Assembly: GCA_035542155.1 (NCBI GenBank)
Contig: DATKLX010000003.1
Span: 1 to 46,968, forward strand
DNA length: 46,968 nt
Reading direction: 5' to 3'
From: DATKLX01 sp035542155
GTDB lineage: Bacteria > Chloroflexota > Anaerolineae > Anaerolineales > Anaerolineaceae
A model generated the notes under the pieces. It worked only from the letters and a program-made list of their open reading frames with translations. It had not been told where the DNA came from and did not search any database. The position numbers were made by a program, and so were the translations under genes. Below are positions 1 through 7,363 of this stretch, one piece after another; position 1 is the stretch's first letter; every line of letters begins with the position of its first letter.

Positions 1-349
1 AGACCCCCAAAACGATTCCCCGCAAGATGGCTTTCAAATTGTTGACCTCAAAGTACCGGGAAAGCTCTGTGACGAGCGGGCGCGTATCTTGTGGCGCGTT
101 CAGCATGATTGAATTGAAATCGTCTGCCAGACGGCGTTTAATCTCGAATGTAGCCCGCCGGGGAGTCAGGTCCTTGTCTTTGACTTCCTCCATATACGGG
201 GCGTAAACGGTCCGCTTGAGGATGGTGATAAGTGAGGGAAAATCCGGAGCCTCGCTCAATTCACTCAACTGGGCTGGGCTCAGCAAAGTGGAATACTTCA
301 CCCGCACCCGAGCGTTGAGGGCGGCATACCCAGAAATACCGCTCGGCAT
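1..349 (-). CDS. V/A-type ATPase subunit C (AC39/d-like), N-terminal part
   Basis: The first 116 codons of a gene that runs off the left edge. Translation from an ATG at 349 gives MPSGISGYAALNARV and later YFEVNNLKAILRGI. The second string resembles the conserved helix of the V/A-ATPase C (d/AC39) subunit, which sits between the membrane rotor and the central stalk. The start is 4 bp after the stop of the coiled-coil stalk gene, so the two are probably translated together. Family assignment rests on motif resemblance and on the neighbouring stalk gene. The C-terminal two thirds are outside the window. Confidence 0.75.
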   Translation of the reverse strand, partial: MPSGISGYAALNARVRVKYSTLLSPAQLSELSEAPDFPSLITILKRTVYAPYMEEVKDKDLTPRRATFEIKRRLADDFNSIMLNAPQDTRPLVTELSRYFEVNNLKAILRGIVLGV

Positions 350-353
350 GCGG

Positions 354-665
354 CTACTCCTTACCGATCACGTGGTTGAGCACTGCTGTTACTGCGCGGT
401 CAAAGTTACTTCCGGCTGTGGCTTCGACCTGACGCGCTTTTTCTTGCGCCTCCGCCAGGATTTGCTCACTTTCGTTGCTGGCCTTCGCGCTGGCGATCAG
501 TTGGCGGGCTTCTTCCTCAGCCTCTTTCCGCGCTCTCTCCACAAAAGCCTGAGCCTCTCGCTCGGCTTGGCCGGGAATTTGTTCGGCTTCTTTCACGGCC
601 GCTTCACGTACCTTTTCGGCTTTCTGTTCGATTTCCAGTACTTGTTGTATTCGTTTCTCGCTCAA
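354..665 (-). CDS. V/A-type ATPase coiled-coil stalk subunit (G/H-like)
   Basis: About 103 residues, almost entirely charged, Ala/Glu/Lys/Arg-rich heptads, as expected for the peripheral stalk subunit G/H (NtpF/AhaH) of V/A-type ATPases. I chose the TTG at 665 as start: a GGGAG Shine-Dalgarno lies about 6 bases before it, and the resulting N-terminus (M)SEKRIQQVLEIEQKAE is typical for the family. An in-frame GTG at 707 would add 14 residues but has no good ribosome site. It is the first gene of the operon, 4 bp ahead of the subunit C gene, behind the promoter at 878-905. Coiled-coil proteins are easy to mis-assign, but the neighbour supports the call. Confidence 0.7.
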   Translation of the reverse strand: MSEKRIQQVLEIEQKAEKVREAAVKEAEQIPGQAEREAQAFVERARKEAEEEARQLIASAKASNESEQILAEAQEKARQVEATAGSNFDRAVTAVLNHVIGKE

Positions 666-833
666 AGTTTTCTCCCGTACTATGCCATCCGAAATCAGGC
701 CTGACACAGCATGTATTTCGATGCGTAGAGTGAAATAACTCCCTTGAAGCGCCTCTTTACCTGTGTTTCGTTTACCCTCATTGCTTCGTGAAGTTATCTG
801 AGGAAGTCAAACGCGTCAATTTTACCCCATAAT

Positions 834-864
834 AAACCCTCGTGCAAGATTTCGCAGAGGGTTT
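834..864 (-). other. Hairpin in the leader of the V/A-ATPase operon
   Basis: Perfect 8-bp arms AAACCCTC (834-841) and GAGGGTTT (857-864), with an inner TGC/GCA pairing across a one-base bulge. It begins about 7 bases into the predicted transcript from the promoter at 878-905. No T-tract follows on the minus strand, so a terminator is unlikely. It could protect the 5' end or form part of a regulatory leader. Confidence 0.45.
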
Positions 865-877
865 GTTGATTTAGGTA

Positions 878-905
878 ATTATAGTATATTTTGTCACAAT
901 GTCAA
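878..905 (-). promoter_or_regulatory. Sigma-70-type promoter of the V/A-ATPase operon
   Basis: On the minus strand a perfect TTGACA (900-905) is followed after 16 bp by a perfect TATAAT (878-883). The start of transcription would be near 871, giving a leader of roughly 200 nt before the TTG start at 665. The 276-bp gap between the DhaM gene and the ATPase genes holds this promoter and the hairpin at 834-864. I see nothing else in it. Confidence 0.75.
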
Positions 906-941
906 TGTTTCATGGGAATGATTTGGCCAGGTTTGGGAGGA

Positions 942-3464
942 TTATCCCCCAGCAAGATGACGAACTTCGGTAGCGCTTTCGGCTTCTAAAGCCCGGCTGG
1001 CCAGCTCTTTTGCGCTTTCCATGGTGATCTCCCGCACCACTGCCTTGATTCGCGGGATCCCGGCCGGGTTCAGGCTCAGCTCATCCACACCCAGGCCGAT
1101 CAGAATGCTGGTAGCCTGCGGATCTCCGGCTAATTCGCCGCACACTCCCACCCATTTCCCCACGCTATGGGCCGCCTCAGCCACCTCTCCAATCAGACGC
1201 AGGACAGCCGGGTGAAGCCCATCGGCAAACCCGGAGAGTTGTGGGTTCCCCCGCTCGGCCGCCAGGGTGTATTGGGTCAGGTCGTTGGTGCCGATGCTGA
1301 AGAAATCGACCTCACGGGCAAGAACGGAGCTGAGAATAGCCGCGGAAGGAATTTCCACCATGATTCCGGTTTCCACCGGCCACGCATGGGGAACTTTTTC
1401 CTGGAGCAAATCCTGGTGGACATTTTCCATCCAGCCTCGCGCCTGTCGGATCTCATCGACATTGGCCACCATGGGGAACATCACCCGGAAATAGGCGCCG
1501 TCCGCGGCGCGCAAAATCGCCCGCAACTGCGGGACAAAGATCTCCGGGTGATTGAGGCACATGCGAATCGCGCGCACGCCCAGGAACGGATTGGCTTCCT
1601 CCGGGAGTTGGAGATAGGGAACCTCCTTATCGCCGCCGATATCCAGCGTGCGCACAGTCACAGGCCGGTTCCCCATTACTTCGCCGATCTGGCGCAGCGC
1701 GGAATATTGCTCATCTTCTGAAGGTGGGATCTCTCGGGTTAAAAATAAGAACTCGGTGCGCAGCAGGCCAACGCCTTCAGCTCCGTTTTGGACAGCCGCG
1801 CGCGCATCAGTGACATTGCCAATATTTGCAAAAACTTCCACCCTGTGCCCGTCGCGTGTGGAGGCCAGCGCCTGGCTGGTCTTGATCAGTTCCTGCCGGC
1901 GGGAGATCCACTCCGCGCGGCGCTTTTCGAGGTCCTGGCGTATTTCGGCCGGAGGATCGACCCACACCATCCCGTTGAACCCATCGATCGCCACCAGGGT
2001 ACCCGGCTCCAGCCGCCCGAGCGCCTCGCTGACCCCCGAAACCGCCGGGATGCCCAGTGCACGGGATAGGATCGCGCTGTGCGAGGTGGGCCCCCCGCCG
2101 ACCAGCATGATTCCCAGTACCCGGTCCATGTCCAGTTGGGATGTTTCGGTGGGAGTCAGGTCCTCAGCGAATAAGATCACTGGCTCCTTGAGCTCAATGG
2201 TCGTGGTCTGGGGCCCGCCCGCCAGGCTCCGCAGGACCTGGTTGCCCACATCCTGCACATCCGCCGCTCGCTGGCGCAGGTAGGGATCATCCAGCTTCTG
2301 ATAGCTCGCTACTGCTTCCTGGATCGCTTCGGACCAGCCCGCTGCCGCGTTCATTTTCTGTTCCCTGATCCGCTCTTCCACCGCTTCGAGCAGGTCCGGG
2401 TCCTGCAGAATCAGGAGATGGGCATCAAAAATGGCGATCTCTTCCTGGCCCAGTTGACCGCGCAGGGCTGCCTTCCGTTTTTGAATGGCCTGCTGAGTCT
2501 TCGCGATAGCCTGGAGCAATTTTTCCCATTCTTTCGCCGGATCTTCAGCCGGTTCCTGAGAGATGGGCGGCAGCGCTGCCTGGTAGCGGTAGAACGGCCC
2601 CAGGGCGATTCCTTCGGAAACCGGGACTGCTTTTTGCGCCCCCTCTGGCAACGCGGCCCGTGCAGCCGGAATCGATGAGGGGACGGAGCCAGATGCTTCT
2701 GGCGCCGGCTCGGTGCTTTCGCCGAAATTTTCCTCCACGAGAGCCTTCAGCGCCTCCAGAGCCTCGTCGGCTTGCTCGCCAGAGGATTCGATCTCGATCT
2801 GGTGGTTCTGTACAGCGCCGAGGGTCGCCAGTGCGTTCAAACTTCTGGCCCGTACCGGGCCCTTGTGGGTGGTCAGGTTGGTGACTGTGGTCTCAGCTTT
2901 GTAAGCGCCGGCGGTCTGGACGAAGCGGGCGGCCGGCCGGGCGTGCAGCCCGTGCTGGTTCCGTAAGGTGAGCACGATCCGTCTCTTACCATCTGGGGTC
3001 GTGGGGGCTGGCACCGCGGGTGATGCCAGAGGTGATGAGGCTGCAACGGGTGCAGAACTCCCCAACTGTTCCTCTTTTGGCTGTAGAGATTGCTCGGCCT
3101 CCTCGTATATCGTGTCAATATCGCTTCCCAGCCCAATCTGGACGGCCGCCGACAGCGTTCCCTCGACCAGCGCCGCAGGGCAAAACCGCACCTGGGCGGC
3201 GATCTCGGGGGGCAGCAGCTCCAAAGCCAGCTCAGCACTGAGGATAGCGCTACCTAAATCCATCATCACCAGCACGCCGTCCGGCGAGGAGACCGATTGG
3301 ATCGCCTCGCTGATCTCGACTGCATCGGTGCCAAATTCTTCCCGATTCTCGCCAACCCCCGCGGCGATCGCGATCTTTACCTCGGGGGCGGCCATCTGCC
3401 GAACCAGATTGACCAGCGCTTCAGCCAGCTTGCGGCTATGGGAAACTACGACCAACCCGACCAT
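942..3464 (-). CDS. dhaM: DhaM-type multiphosphoryl transfer protein (EIIA-HPr-full enzyme I fusion)
   Basis: 840 residues in three parts. Residues 1-130 are a mannose-family EIIA domain like DhaM (VVSHSRKLAEAL, phospho-acceptor His9). After a Pro/Ala/Ser linker, residues about 160-250 are HPr (HGLHARPAA, His174). From about 278 there is a complete enzyme I: swivelling His462 in GGPTSHSAILSR, then LLRTEFLF, TLDIGGDKEVPYL, the PEP-domain GTNDLTQYTLA and the GVCGELAGD cysteine motif. It should pass phosphate from PEP to DhaL-bound ADP, so that DhaK can make dihydroxyacetone phosphate without outside PTS proteins. E. coli DhaM has only a truncated enzyme I and is about 470 residues. The gene is last in the operon, 21 bp after the SdhD-like gene and away from dhaKL. 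A GAGGG ribosome site precedes the ATG. Confidence 0.9.
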   Translation of the reverse strand: MVGLVVVSHSRKLAEALVNLVRQMAAPEVKIAIAAGVGENREEFGTDAVEISEAIQSVSSPDGVLVMMDLGSAILSAELALELLPPEIAAQVRFCPAALVEGTLSAAVQIGLGSDIDTIYEEAEQSLQPKEEQLGSSAPVAASSPLASPAVPAPTTPDGKRRIVLTLRNQHGLHARPAARFVQTAGAYKAETTVTNLTTHKGPVRARSLNALATLGAVQNHQIEIESSGEQADEALEALKALVEENFGESTEPAPEASGSVPSSIPAARAALPEGAQKAVPVSEGIALGPFYRYQAALPPISQEPAEDPAKEWEKLLQAIAKTQQAIQKRKAALRGQLGQEEIAIFDAHLLILQDPDLLEAVEERIREQKMNAAAGWSEAIQEAVASYQKLDDPYLRQRAADVQDVGNQVLRSLAGGPQTTTIELKEPVILFAEDLTPTETSQLDMDRVLGIMLVGGGPTSHSAILSRALGIPAVSGVSEALGRLEPGTLVAIDGFNGMVWVDPPAEIRQDLEKRRAEWISRRQELIKTSQALASTRDGHRVEVFANIGNVTDARAAVQNGAEGVGLLRTEFLFLTREIPPSEDEQYSALRQIGEVMGNRPVTVRTLDIGGDKEVPYLQLPEEANPFLGVRAIRMCLNHPEIFVPQLRAILRAADGAYFRVMFPMVANVDEIRQARGWMENVHQDLLQEKVPHAWPVETGIMVEIPSAAILSSVLAREVDFFSIGTNDLTQYTLAAERGNPQLSGFADGLHPAVLRLIGEVAEAAHSVGKWVGVCGELAGDPQATSILIGLGVDELSLNPAGIPRIKAVVREITMESAKELASRALEAESATEVRHLAGG

Positions 3465-3485
3465 TTTCCCGTTCCCTCAGAGTGA

Positions 3486-3881
3486 TTATCCCTTGGGTAT
3501 GCTGGCGACAATCACGTTCAACAGCCAGATGCCGTAGACCACCGCTGCGGTCCCGCCGAGCAGAAAGATCCAATCGATGGCTCGAAGCAGCGAGCGTGAT
3601 GGATGGAGATCCAGGATAACGCTGCGCAGTCCTAGCAACGAATGGGATACCACCACGACCAGGAATATTCCCTCCATCACCGGGACAATCGAGTTACTGT
3701 AATAGGAAAGGACCTCACGGTAGGAAAGCAAGCCGTTCGAACCGAGATAGTGGTTGACGGCAAAATGGATCAGGATCAGGATGAAGATCAGTGGGCCCGA
3801 AGCCAGCTTCCACAGCCAGAGCCAGGTATTTTCGCCGCTTTTCGGGGCTGAAACCCCTTTGGGTAAGGTGACGTTTGCCAT
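3486..3881 (-). CDS. SdhD-like cytochrome b membrane-anchor subunit
   Basis: 131 residues with three membrane helices (about 22-43, 68-90, 101-126). The second helix carries SHSLLGLRSVILDL, matching the heme-ligand region of succinate dehydrogenase subunit D, with His80 as the likely heme b ligand. His39 and His44 lie in helix one. It follows the SdhC-like gene by 22 bp and precedes dhaM by 21 bp. With SdhC it would anchor the SdhB-like protein and GlpA to the membrane and pass electrons to quinone. The anchor family is recognised from topology and motif. The partner flavoprotein is inferred from operon order. Confidence 0.75.
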   Translation of the reverse strand: MANVTLPKGVSAPKSGENTWLWLWKLASGPLIFILILIHFAVNHYLGSNGLLSYREVLSYYSNSIVPVMEGIFLVVVVSHSLLGLRSVILDLHPSRSLLRAIDWIFLLGGTAAVVYGIWLLNVIVASIPKG

Positions 3882-3903
3882 TGTTCAATTCCCTTCACTC
3901 AGG

Positions 3904-4296
3904 TCAGGCTGTAAACATGCGCACGGCAAAAATCAGAGTGCCGATCAAAGCGATCGCCATCAATACCACCAGCAACCTTTTCTCGGTGGGAACCCCAATC
4001 CCCAGGCTGGTGATCACGATCCGTATTCCGTTAAATCCGTGGATCAGGCCTGCAGCGACGACCAGGAACTCGCCGAAGATAAAGAATGGGTTGTGAACCA
4101 GCTTAATGAAGTTATCGTAGGCATTTGCCCCGCGCGCCAGCGTGCCCAGGACGATGAGATGCAGGAAAAGATAGAGCGTCAATCCCAATCCAGTGATCCG
4201 GTTGAGTGAGAAGGTTATTCCCTCGAGATTCCGGCCCTGTGGGTTAAACCACTCGATCCACTTGCTACGAGATGGCTCGTTATCAACTTTATTCAT
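3904..4296 (-). CDS. SdhC-like cytochrome b membrane-anchor subunit
   Basis: 130 residues with a short cytoplasmic N-terminus and three membrane helices (about 34-54, 70-95, 106-128). FSLNRITGLGL at the start of helix one and IHGFNGIRIVI in helix two are hallmarks of succinate dehydrogenase cytochrome b556. His86 is the expected heme ligand, and His46 lies in helix one. Its ATG overlaps the stop of the SdhB-like gene by 4 bp, so translation is coupled. Together with the next gene it forms the two-protein quinone-reducing anchor. Confidence 0.8.
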   Translation of the reverse strand: MNKVDNEPSRSKWIEWFNPQGRNLEGITFSLNRITGLGLTLYLFLHLIVLGTLARGANAYDNFIKLVHNPFFIFGEFLVVAAGLIHGFNGIRIVITSLGIGVPTEKRLLVVLMAIALIGTLIFAVRMFTA

Positions 4297-5060
4297 CGGG
4301 TAACCTCCTCGACTGCCAGATTTTGTGCGCCTTTGCGGTTAAATAATCCCTGCCAGCGTTGGCCTAGGACTTGCCGGCGCAGATTCATAATCCGCCGGGC
4401 CGGGTCTACGAAGGAAGGGCACACCGCGGTGCACTCGTAGGCGCTGTGGCAGCGCCACACACCGTCCTCTGAGTCGACAATCTCGACCAGCGCGGGGTCC
4501 TTCGAAAGGCCGGTTTGCTGCGCGCCTGCCAGAACAGCCGGTCCGAGGTAATCCGCGTCTGTGGCGGAGATTGGGCAGGCGCTGATGCACAGACCGCACT
4601 CAATGCAGTCAGATAGACGGATATATTGTTGATCCTCAGCGGACCAATCCCGGGGAGATTTTTCAATCTCCGCTTCAGTTACCGGTAAAACGCTTTTAGC
4701 GTGGACCTGGTCCATGCGCAGGTAGAGCGAGCCCATATCGACCGCCAGATCGCTGACCACGGGGAAATTGCGCAGCGGCTCGATTCGCAGCGTGCCCCCA
4801 TCGGTAGTCACTTCGCGGATGGGCGTGATGCAGGTTAATTTTTCCACCCCGTTGACCCGCATACCGCAGGCCCCACAGGTTGAATGATGGCAGGCATGCC
4901 GGTAACATAAGGAGCGGTCGTGAAATGCCCAGAGCCGTTCCACGCCATCCAGAACGTATTCATCTGGATCTACATCTAAGAAGAATGTATCGAAATGTAC
5001 GGGTCCATCCCCTTTGGCCCGGTAGATCTGAAATGTGACCTTCCATCTGATATTGCTCAT
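4293..5060 (-). CDS. SdhB/FrdB-type iron-sulfur subunit paired with GlpA
   Basis: 255 residues. The N-terminal ferredoxin domain has a [2Fe-2S] set at Cys57-x4-Cys62-x2-Cys65-x11-Cys77. The C-terminal domain has CIECGLC (Cys152, 155, 158) with Cys214 for a [4Fe-4S] cluster, and Cys162, Cys204 (in CHSAYEC) and Cys210 for a [3Fe-4S] cluster, the complete succinate dehydrogenase/fumarate reductase pattern. The segment DADYLGPAVLAGA also resembles FrdB/SdhB. It starts 9 bp after glpA and overlaps the SdhC-like gene by 4 bp. No SdhA gene is nearby, so the flavoprotein feeding it is most likely the GlpA protein. The cluster assignment is seen directly. The electron route from glycerol 3-phosphate is inference. 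Confidence 0.88.
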   Translation of the reverse strand: MSNIRWKVTFQIYRAKGDGPVHFDTFFLDVDPDEYVLDGVERLWAFHDRSLCYRHACHHSTCGACGMRVNGVEKLTCITPIREVTTDGGTLRIEPLRNFPVVSDLAVDMGSLYLRMDQVHAKSVLPVTEAEIEKSPRDWSAEDQQYIRLSDCIECGLCISACPISATDADYLGPAVLAGAQQTGLSKDPALVEIVDSEDGVWRCHSAYECTAVCPSFVDPARRIMNLRRQVLGQRWQGLFNRKGAQNLAVEEVTR

Positions 5061-5069
5061 CGTAGCTCC

Positions 5070-6239
5070 TTAGTTGGGCAGCGCGTAATACTGGCGGTAA
5101 GAGAGCAGCGGATAATCCTTGGTTATGCACAAGGCTGGGATGCCCAGCTTGGCGCAAACGACGTCGGCGGTTTTTTCCGCCATGGCGCGCAGCGTGGTAG
5201 CTTTTCCGCCGGTAATAGTGACCAGACCCTCAATGCCCTGCGTTTCTTTATGGTCGTAGCATTTGAATGTGCGGGCAATGCTCCGGCCAGTATCCCCGCC
5301 GCCGATCAACGGGCGCGTCGCCATGAAGGCCCCGCGCATTTTCGTCTGGGCGATCTTCGGAACCAATTCGCAGCCCCGCTCGTACATCTGCTGGACCTGT
5401 TCATCAACCACCGGGACGTAATCCAGGTCTTCGACGTCGAATGAGGTCGTGCCCACCACCGCCATCCTTCTTTGGGGCACGATAATGTCTCCATCCCCGG
5501 GAACGTTCAAACGGTTGATCGCCCTTTGGACCAGGCGCTGGTCGAAAGCGACCATCACACCGGGGGTTGGCTTGACCGGCACGTTGCCGCCGGCCATAGC
5601 TGCAATCTCCCCGGCCCAGGCCCCGGTCGCGTTGACCACCATATCGGCAGAAAGCTCCTCTGGTTTCCCTTCCGCCCGGTTCTCGATTCTTACCCCGGTC
5701 ACGTTGCCTGTCCCATCCAGCAAGAGGCTTTTTACCTCGGTGAACGTGCGGAACCGCGCCCCATTGGCTTTGGCCGTCGCAGCGAAGGACAAAGCCAGCC
5801 GAAGCGGGTCAAACGTGCCATCTGGAATGAGGAATGCCAGCAGGAGATTGGGGTTCAGGTTTGGCTCGATCTCGAGCGTTTTCTTGGGAGTGAGCTGCTC
5901 GATCGGAATATGGCAGGCTTCGCAGCCCTCGATAAAGTCTTCGCCATAGGCCAGGTCGCTCTCATTGAGGGCGATGAACAGCCCGCCGTTCGGCTCGATC
6001 ACCGATGGGACGATCTTACGCAGGATCATGTTTTCATCGATGCACTCGATCGCCGATTCCTGATCCTTCACTGCATAGCGTCCGCCGCTATGCAGCAGTC
6101 CGTGAGTCCGGCCGGAAGTGCCGTTGGTGATATCTCCGCGCTCGACCACGGTCACATCACAGCCCCTGAGGGCCAGGTCGTGCGCAGTGGCTACTCCCGT
6201 AAACCCGGCTCCAATAATCACAACACTTGGTTTGCTCAT
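5070..6239 (-). CDS. glpA: GlpA-type FAD-dependent glycerol-3-phosphate dehydrogenase (short form)
   Basis: 389 residues of the DAO-fold GlpA/GlpD family. The FAD-binding VVIIGAGFTGVATA (G10, G12, G15) is followed by Glu33 and the GlpA-like GRTHGLLHSGGRYAV. Later DGTFDPLRLALSF, VVNATGAWAGEIA, RPLIGGGDTGRS and VTITGGKATTLRAMAE follow E. coli GlpA in order. It should oxidise glycerol 3-phosphate to dihydroxyacetone phosphate. E. coli GlpA is about 540 residues and ends in a cysteine-rich BFD-like [2Fe-2S] region. This protein stops just after the FAD domain, so that region is missing and GlpB/GlpC genes are absent. Instead SdhB/C/D-like genes follow within 9 bp. Start ATG at 6239. Hydroxy-acid oxidases of the same fold are the alternative, but glpK and glpF nearby favour glycerol 3-phosphate. 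Confidence 0.88.
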   Translation of the reverse strand: MSKPSVVIIGAGFTGVATAHDLALRGCDVTVVERGDITNGTSGRTHGLLHSGGRYAVKDQESAIECIDENMILRKIVPSVIEPNGGLFIALNESDLAYGEDFIEGCEACHIPIEQLTPKKTLEIEPNLNPNLLLAFLIPDGTFDPLRLALSFAATAKANGARFRTFTEVKSLLLDGTGNVTGVRIENRAEGKPEELSADMVVNATGAWAGEIAAMAGGNVPVKPTPGVMVAFDQRLVQRAINRLNVPGDGDIIVPQRRMAVVGTTSFDVEDLDYVPVVDEQVQQMYERGCELVPKIAQTKMRGAFMATRPLIGGGDTGRSIARTFKCYDHKETQGIEGLVTITGGKATTLRAMAEKTADVVCAKLGIPALCITKDYPLLSYRQYYALPN

Positions 6240-6274
6240 CCTTAAAACTCCCTGATTGAATTGGGTAAATTATT

Positions 6275-6919
6275 TTAAACTCCAAACGGTTCTTGCTTAA
6301 CATCCAGGGGCTCTCGAAAACAGTCCGGGCAGTCTATCACCTCGTGGATCTCTTCCAATACCCGGATCGTCAGTCGTTCAGCCGGGCCCGGAACGAAGCC
6401 CACCTGGCCGCACCAGCAGGCATACCATCCGATCGACAGCTCCCGGTAAGATATTCGCCTAATTTGTAAAGGAACCACCTCAACCCCAAAATGCCAGCGC
6501 GCATTGGTGATCAATTTGTTGCAGCCTGCTGCCTTCAATTTACTGGCATACCCCTGGAAATAAGTGCAATGTCTCATTAATAATACACCCATTGTGATCC
6601 CTCGGGGAATTGGGAATGATCGAGCATCCGCGCAGATCACTTCAAGCCGGGCAGGAAGGGGGTCACCAGCAGATTTCATGGTCCGGTCGATCAGGTAACG
6701 ATTGTATTCCAGGGCATATACTTTTCGAGCAATGCTCGCCATCTGGCGGGCCAGGCGCAAATCTCCCGCCCCGATCTCCAGGACGATATCCTCTGGCCCA
6801 ATCTGGTCCAGGACCAGCCGGTAAGTCGCCTGGTCATATGGCGCCCATAGCGCTTCCCAGGCAGTTGTGCTCCAGGGTACATATGGCAGGAGAGACTGCT
6901 GCGCCTTATCGCGGCTCAC
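6275..6919 (-). CDS. SAM-dependent methyltransferase-like protein
   Basis: 214 residues. DIVLEIGAGDLRLARQMA (about residues 44-61) is a class I methyltransferase motif I, followed by VYALEYNRYLID, which places an acidic residue where the SAM ribose is usually held. The N-terminal PYDQATYRLVLDQI recalls KsgA/Erm-type rRNA methylases, but their catalytic NLPY-type motif is not evident. The C-terminus has IDCPDCF. It lies between a small membrane protein and glpA, 35 bp from the latter, so it is part of the operon. Its substrate is unknown and no link to glycerol metabolism can be read from the sequence. Confidence 0.55.
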   Translation of the reverse strand: MSRDKAQQSLLPYVPWSTTAWEALWAPYDQATYRLVLDQIGPEDIVLEIGAGDLRLARQMASIARKVYALEYNRYLIDRTMKSAGDPLPARLEVICADARSFPIPRGITMGVLLMRHCTYFQGYASKLKAAGCNKLITNARWHFGVEVVPLQIRRISYRELSIGWYACWCGQVGFVPGPAERLTIRVLEEIHEVIDCPDCFREPLDVKQEPFGV

Positions 6920-6939
6920 GGTTTAAACTACCCTTTCCC

Positions 6940-7227
6940 TCAACGGAGAAAGCGGCGGAGAAAATAAAATCCCCAAAAAATCACCCAAATTATCCCACCA
7001 AACAACAACCCCCACAGAATACCTTCGACCAGCCCCCTCTCGGGGACGACCTCCCAGGCGGTTAGAATCGCCATCCCCAGGCTGGCTATTCCAACCCAAA
7101 TTAAACCGGTCCGCATCGAGATCCAGGGATCATTCAGGGATTTCTTTGAAGAAGAAACTTCATCTTTCGCGGCCGGTTTTTCATTGACTTCTTTTTTGGG
7201 GTTTTTCTTGATCGGTTTCTTGGCCAC
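6940..7227 (-). CDS. Small membrane protein with Lys-rich N-terminus, unknown function
   Basis: 95 residues. The first 35 are rich in Lys, Pro and Glu (AKKPIKKNPKKEVNEKP), then two hydrophobic helices follow at about 40-60 and 68-92, the latter with GLLFGGIIWVIFWGFYF. The start is GTG at 7227 with AGGAG five bases ahead. I do not recognise the family. It is the first gene after the two hairpins behind glpK, so it begins the operon that includes the methyltransferase-like protein, glpA and the SdhBCD-like genes. Confidence 0.6.
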   Translation of the reverse strand: MAKKPIKKNPKKEVNEKPAAKDEVSSSKKSLNDPWISMRTGLIWVGIASLGMAILTAWEVVPERGLVEGILWGLLFGGIIWVIFWGFYFLRRFLR

Positions 7228-7258
7228 GGGTACTCCTGAAAATTCCTTGGTTTAAGGC

Positions 7259-7294
7259 CGCGACGTACCCTCGTCTGGATCCGGGTACGTCGCG
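7259..7294. repeat. Perfect 12-bp inverted repeat (hairpin)
   Basis: CGCGACGTACCC (7259-7270) and GGGTACGTCGCG (7283-7294) pair perfectly around a 12-base loop. It lies 31 bp upstream of the GTG at 7227 and downstream of the glpK terminator. No T-tract follows on the minus strand. It may be an operator, a 5' stabilising hairpin or a backup terminator. Confidence 0.6.
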
Positions 7295-7300
7295 AGGAAT

Positions 7301-7341
7301 GGAAAAAAGTTGTCCTGAGGGACGGGCCTCACCCGTCCCTC
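7301..7341 (-). terminator. Rho-independent terminator of the glpF-dhaKL-glpK operon
   Basis: On the minus strand, 22 bases after the glpK stop, a perfect 10-bp stem GAGGGACGGG/CCCGTCCCTC with a 5-base loop (7317-7341) is followed 8 bases later by a run of six T. The spaced T-run makes it slightly atypical, but the stem is strong and it separates glpK from the next operon. Confidence 0.65.
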
Positions 7342-7363
7342 ATTGATGTTCATCGTAGACCGG

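Noticed and set aside
5070..6239. Calling the flavoprotein SdhA or L-aspartate oxidase because SdhB follows
   Set aside because: The sequence follows GlpA motifs in order (GRTHGLLHSGGRYAV, DGTFDPLRLALSF, VTITGGKATTLRAMAE) and lacks the SdhA histidyl-FAD and dicarboxylate motifs.
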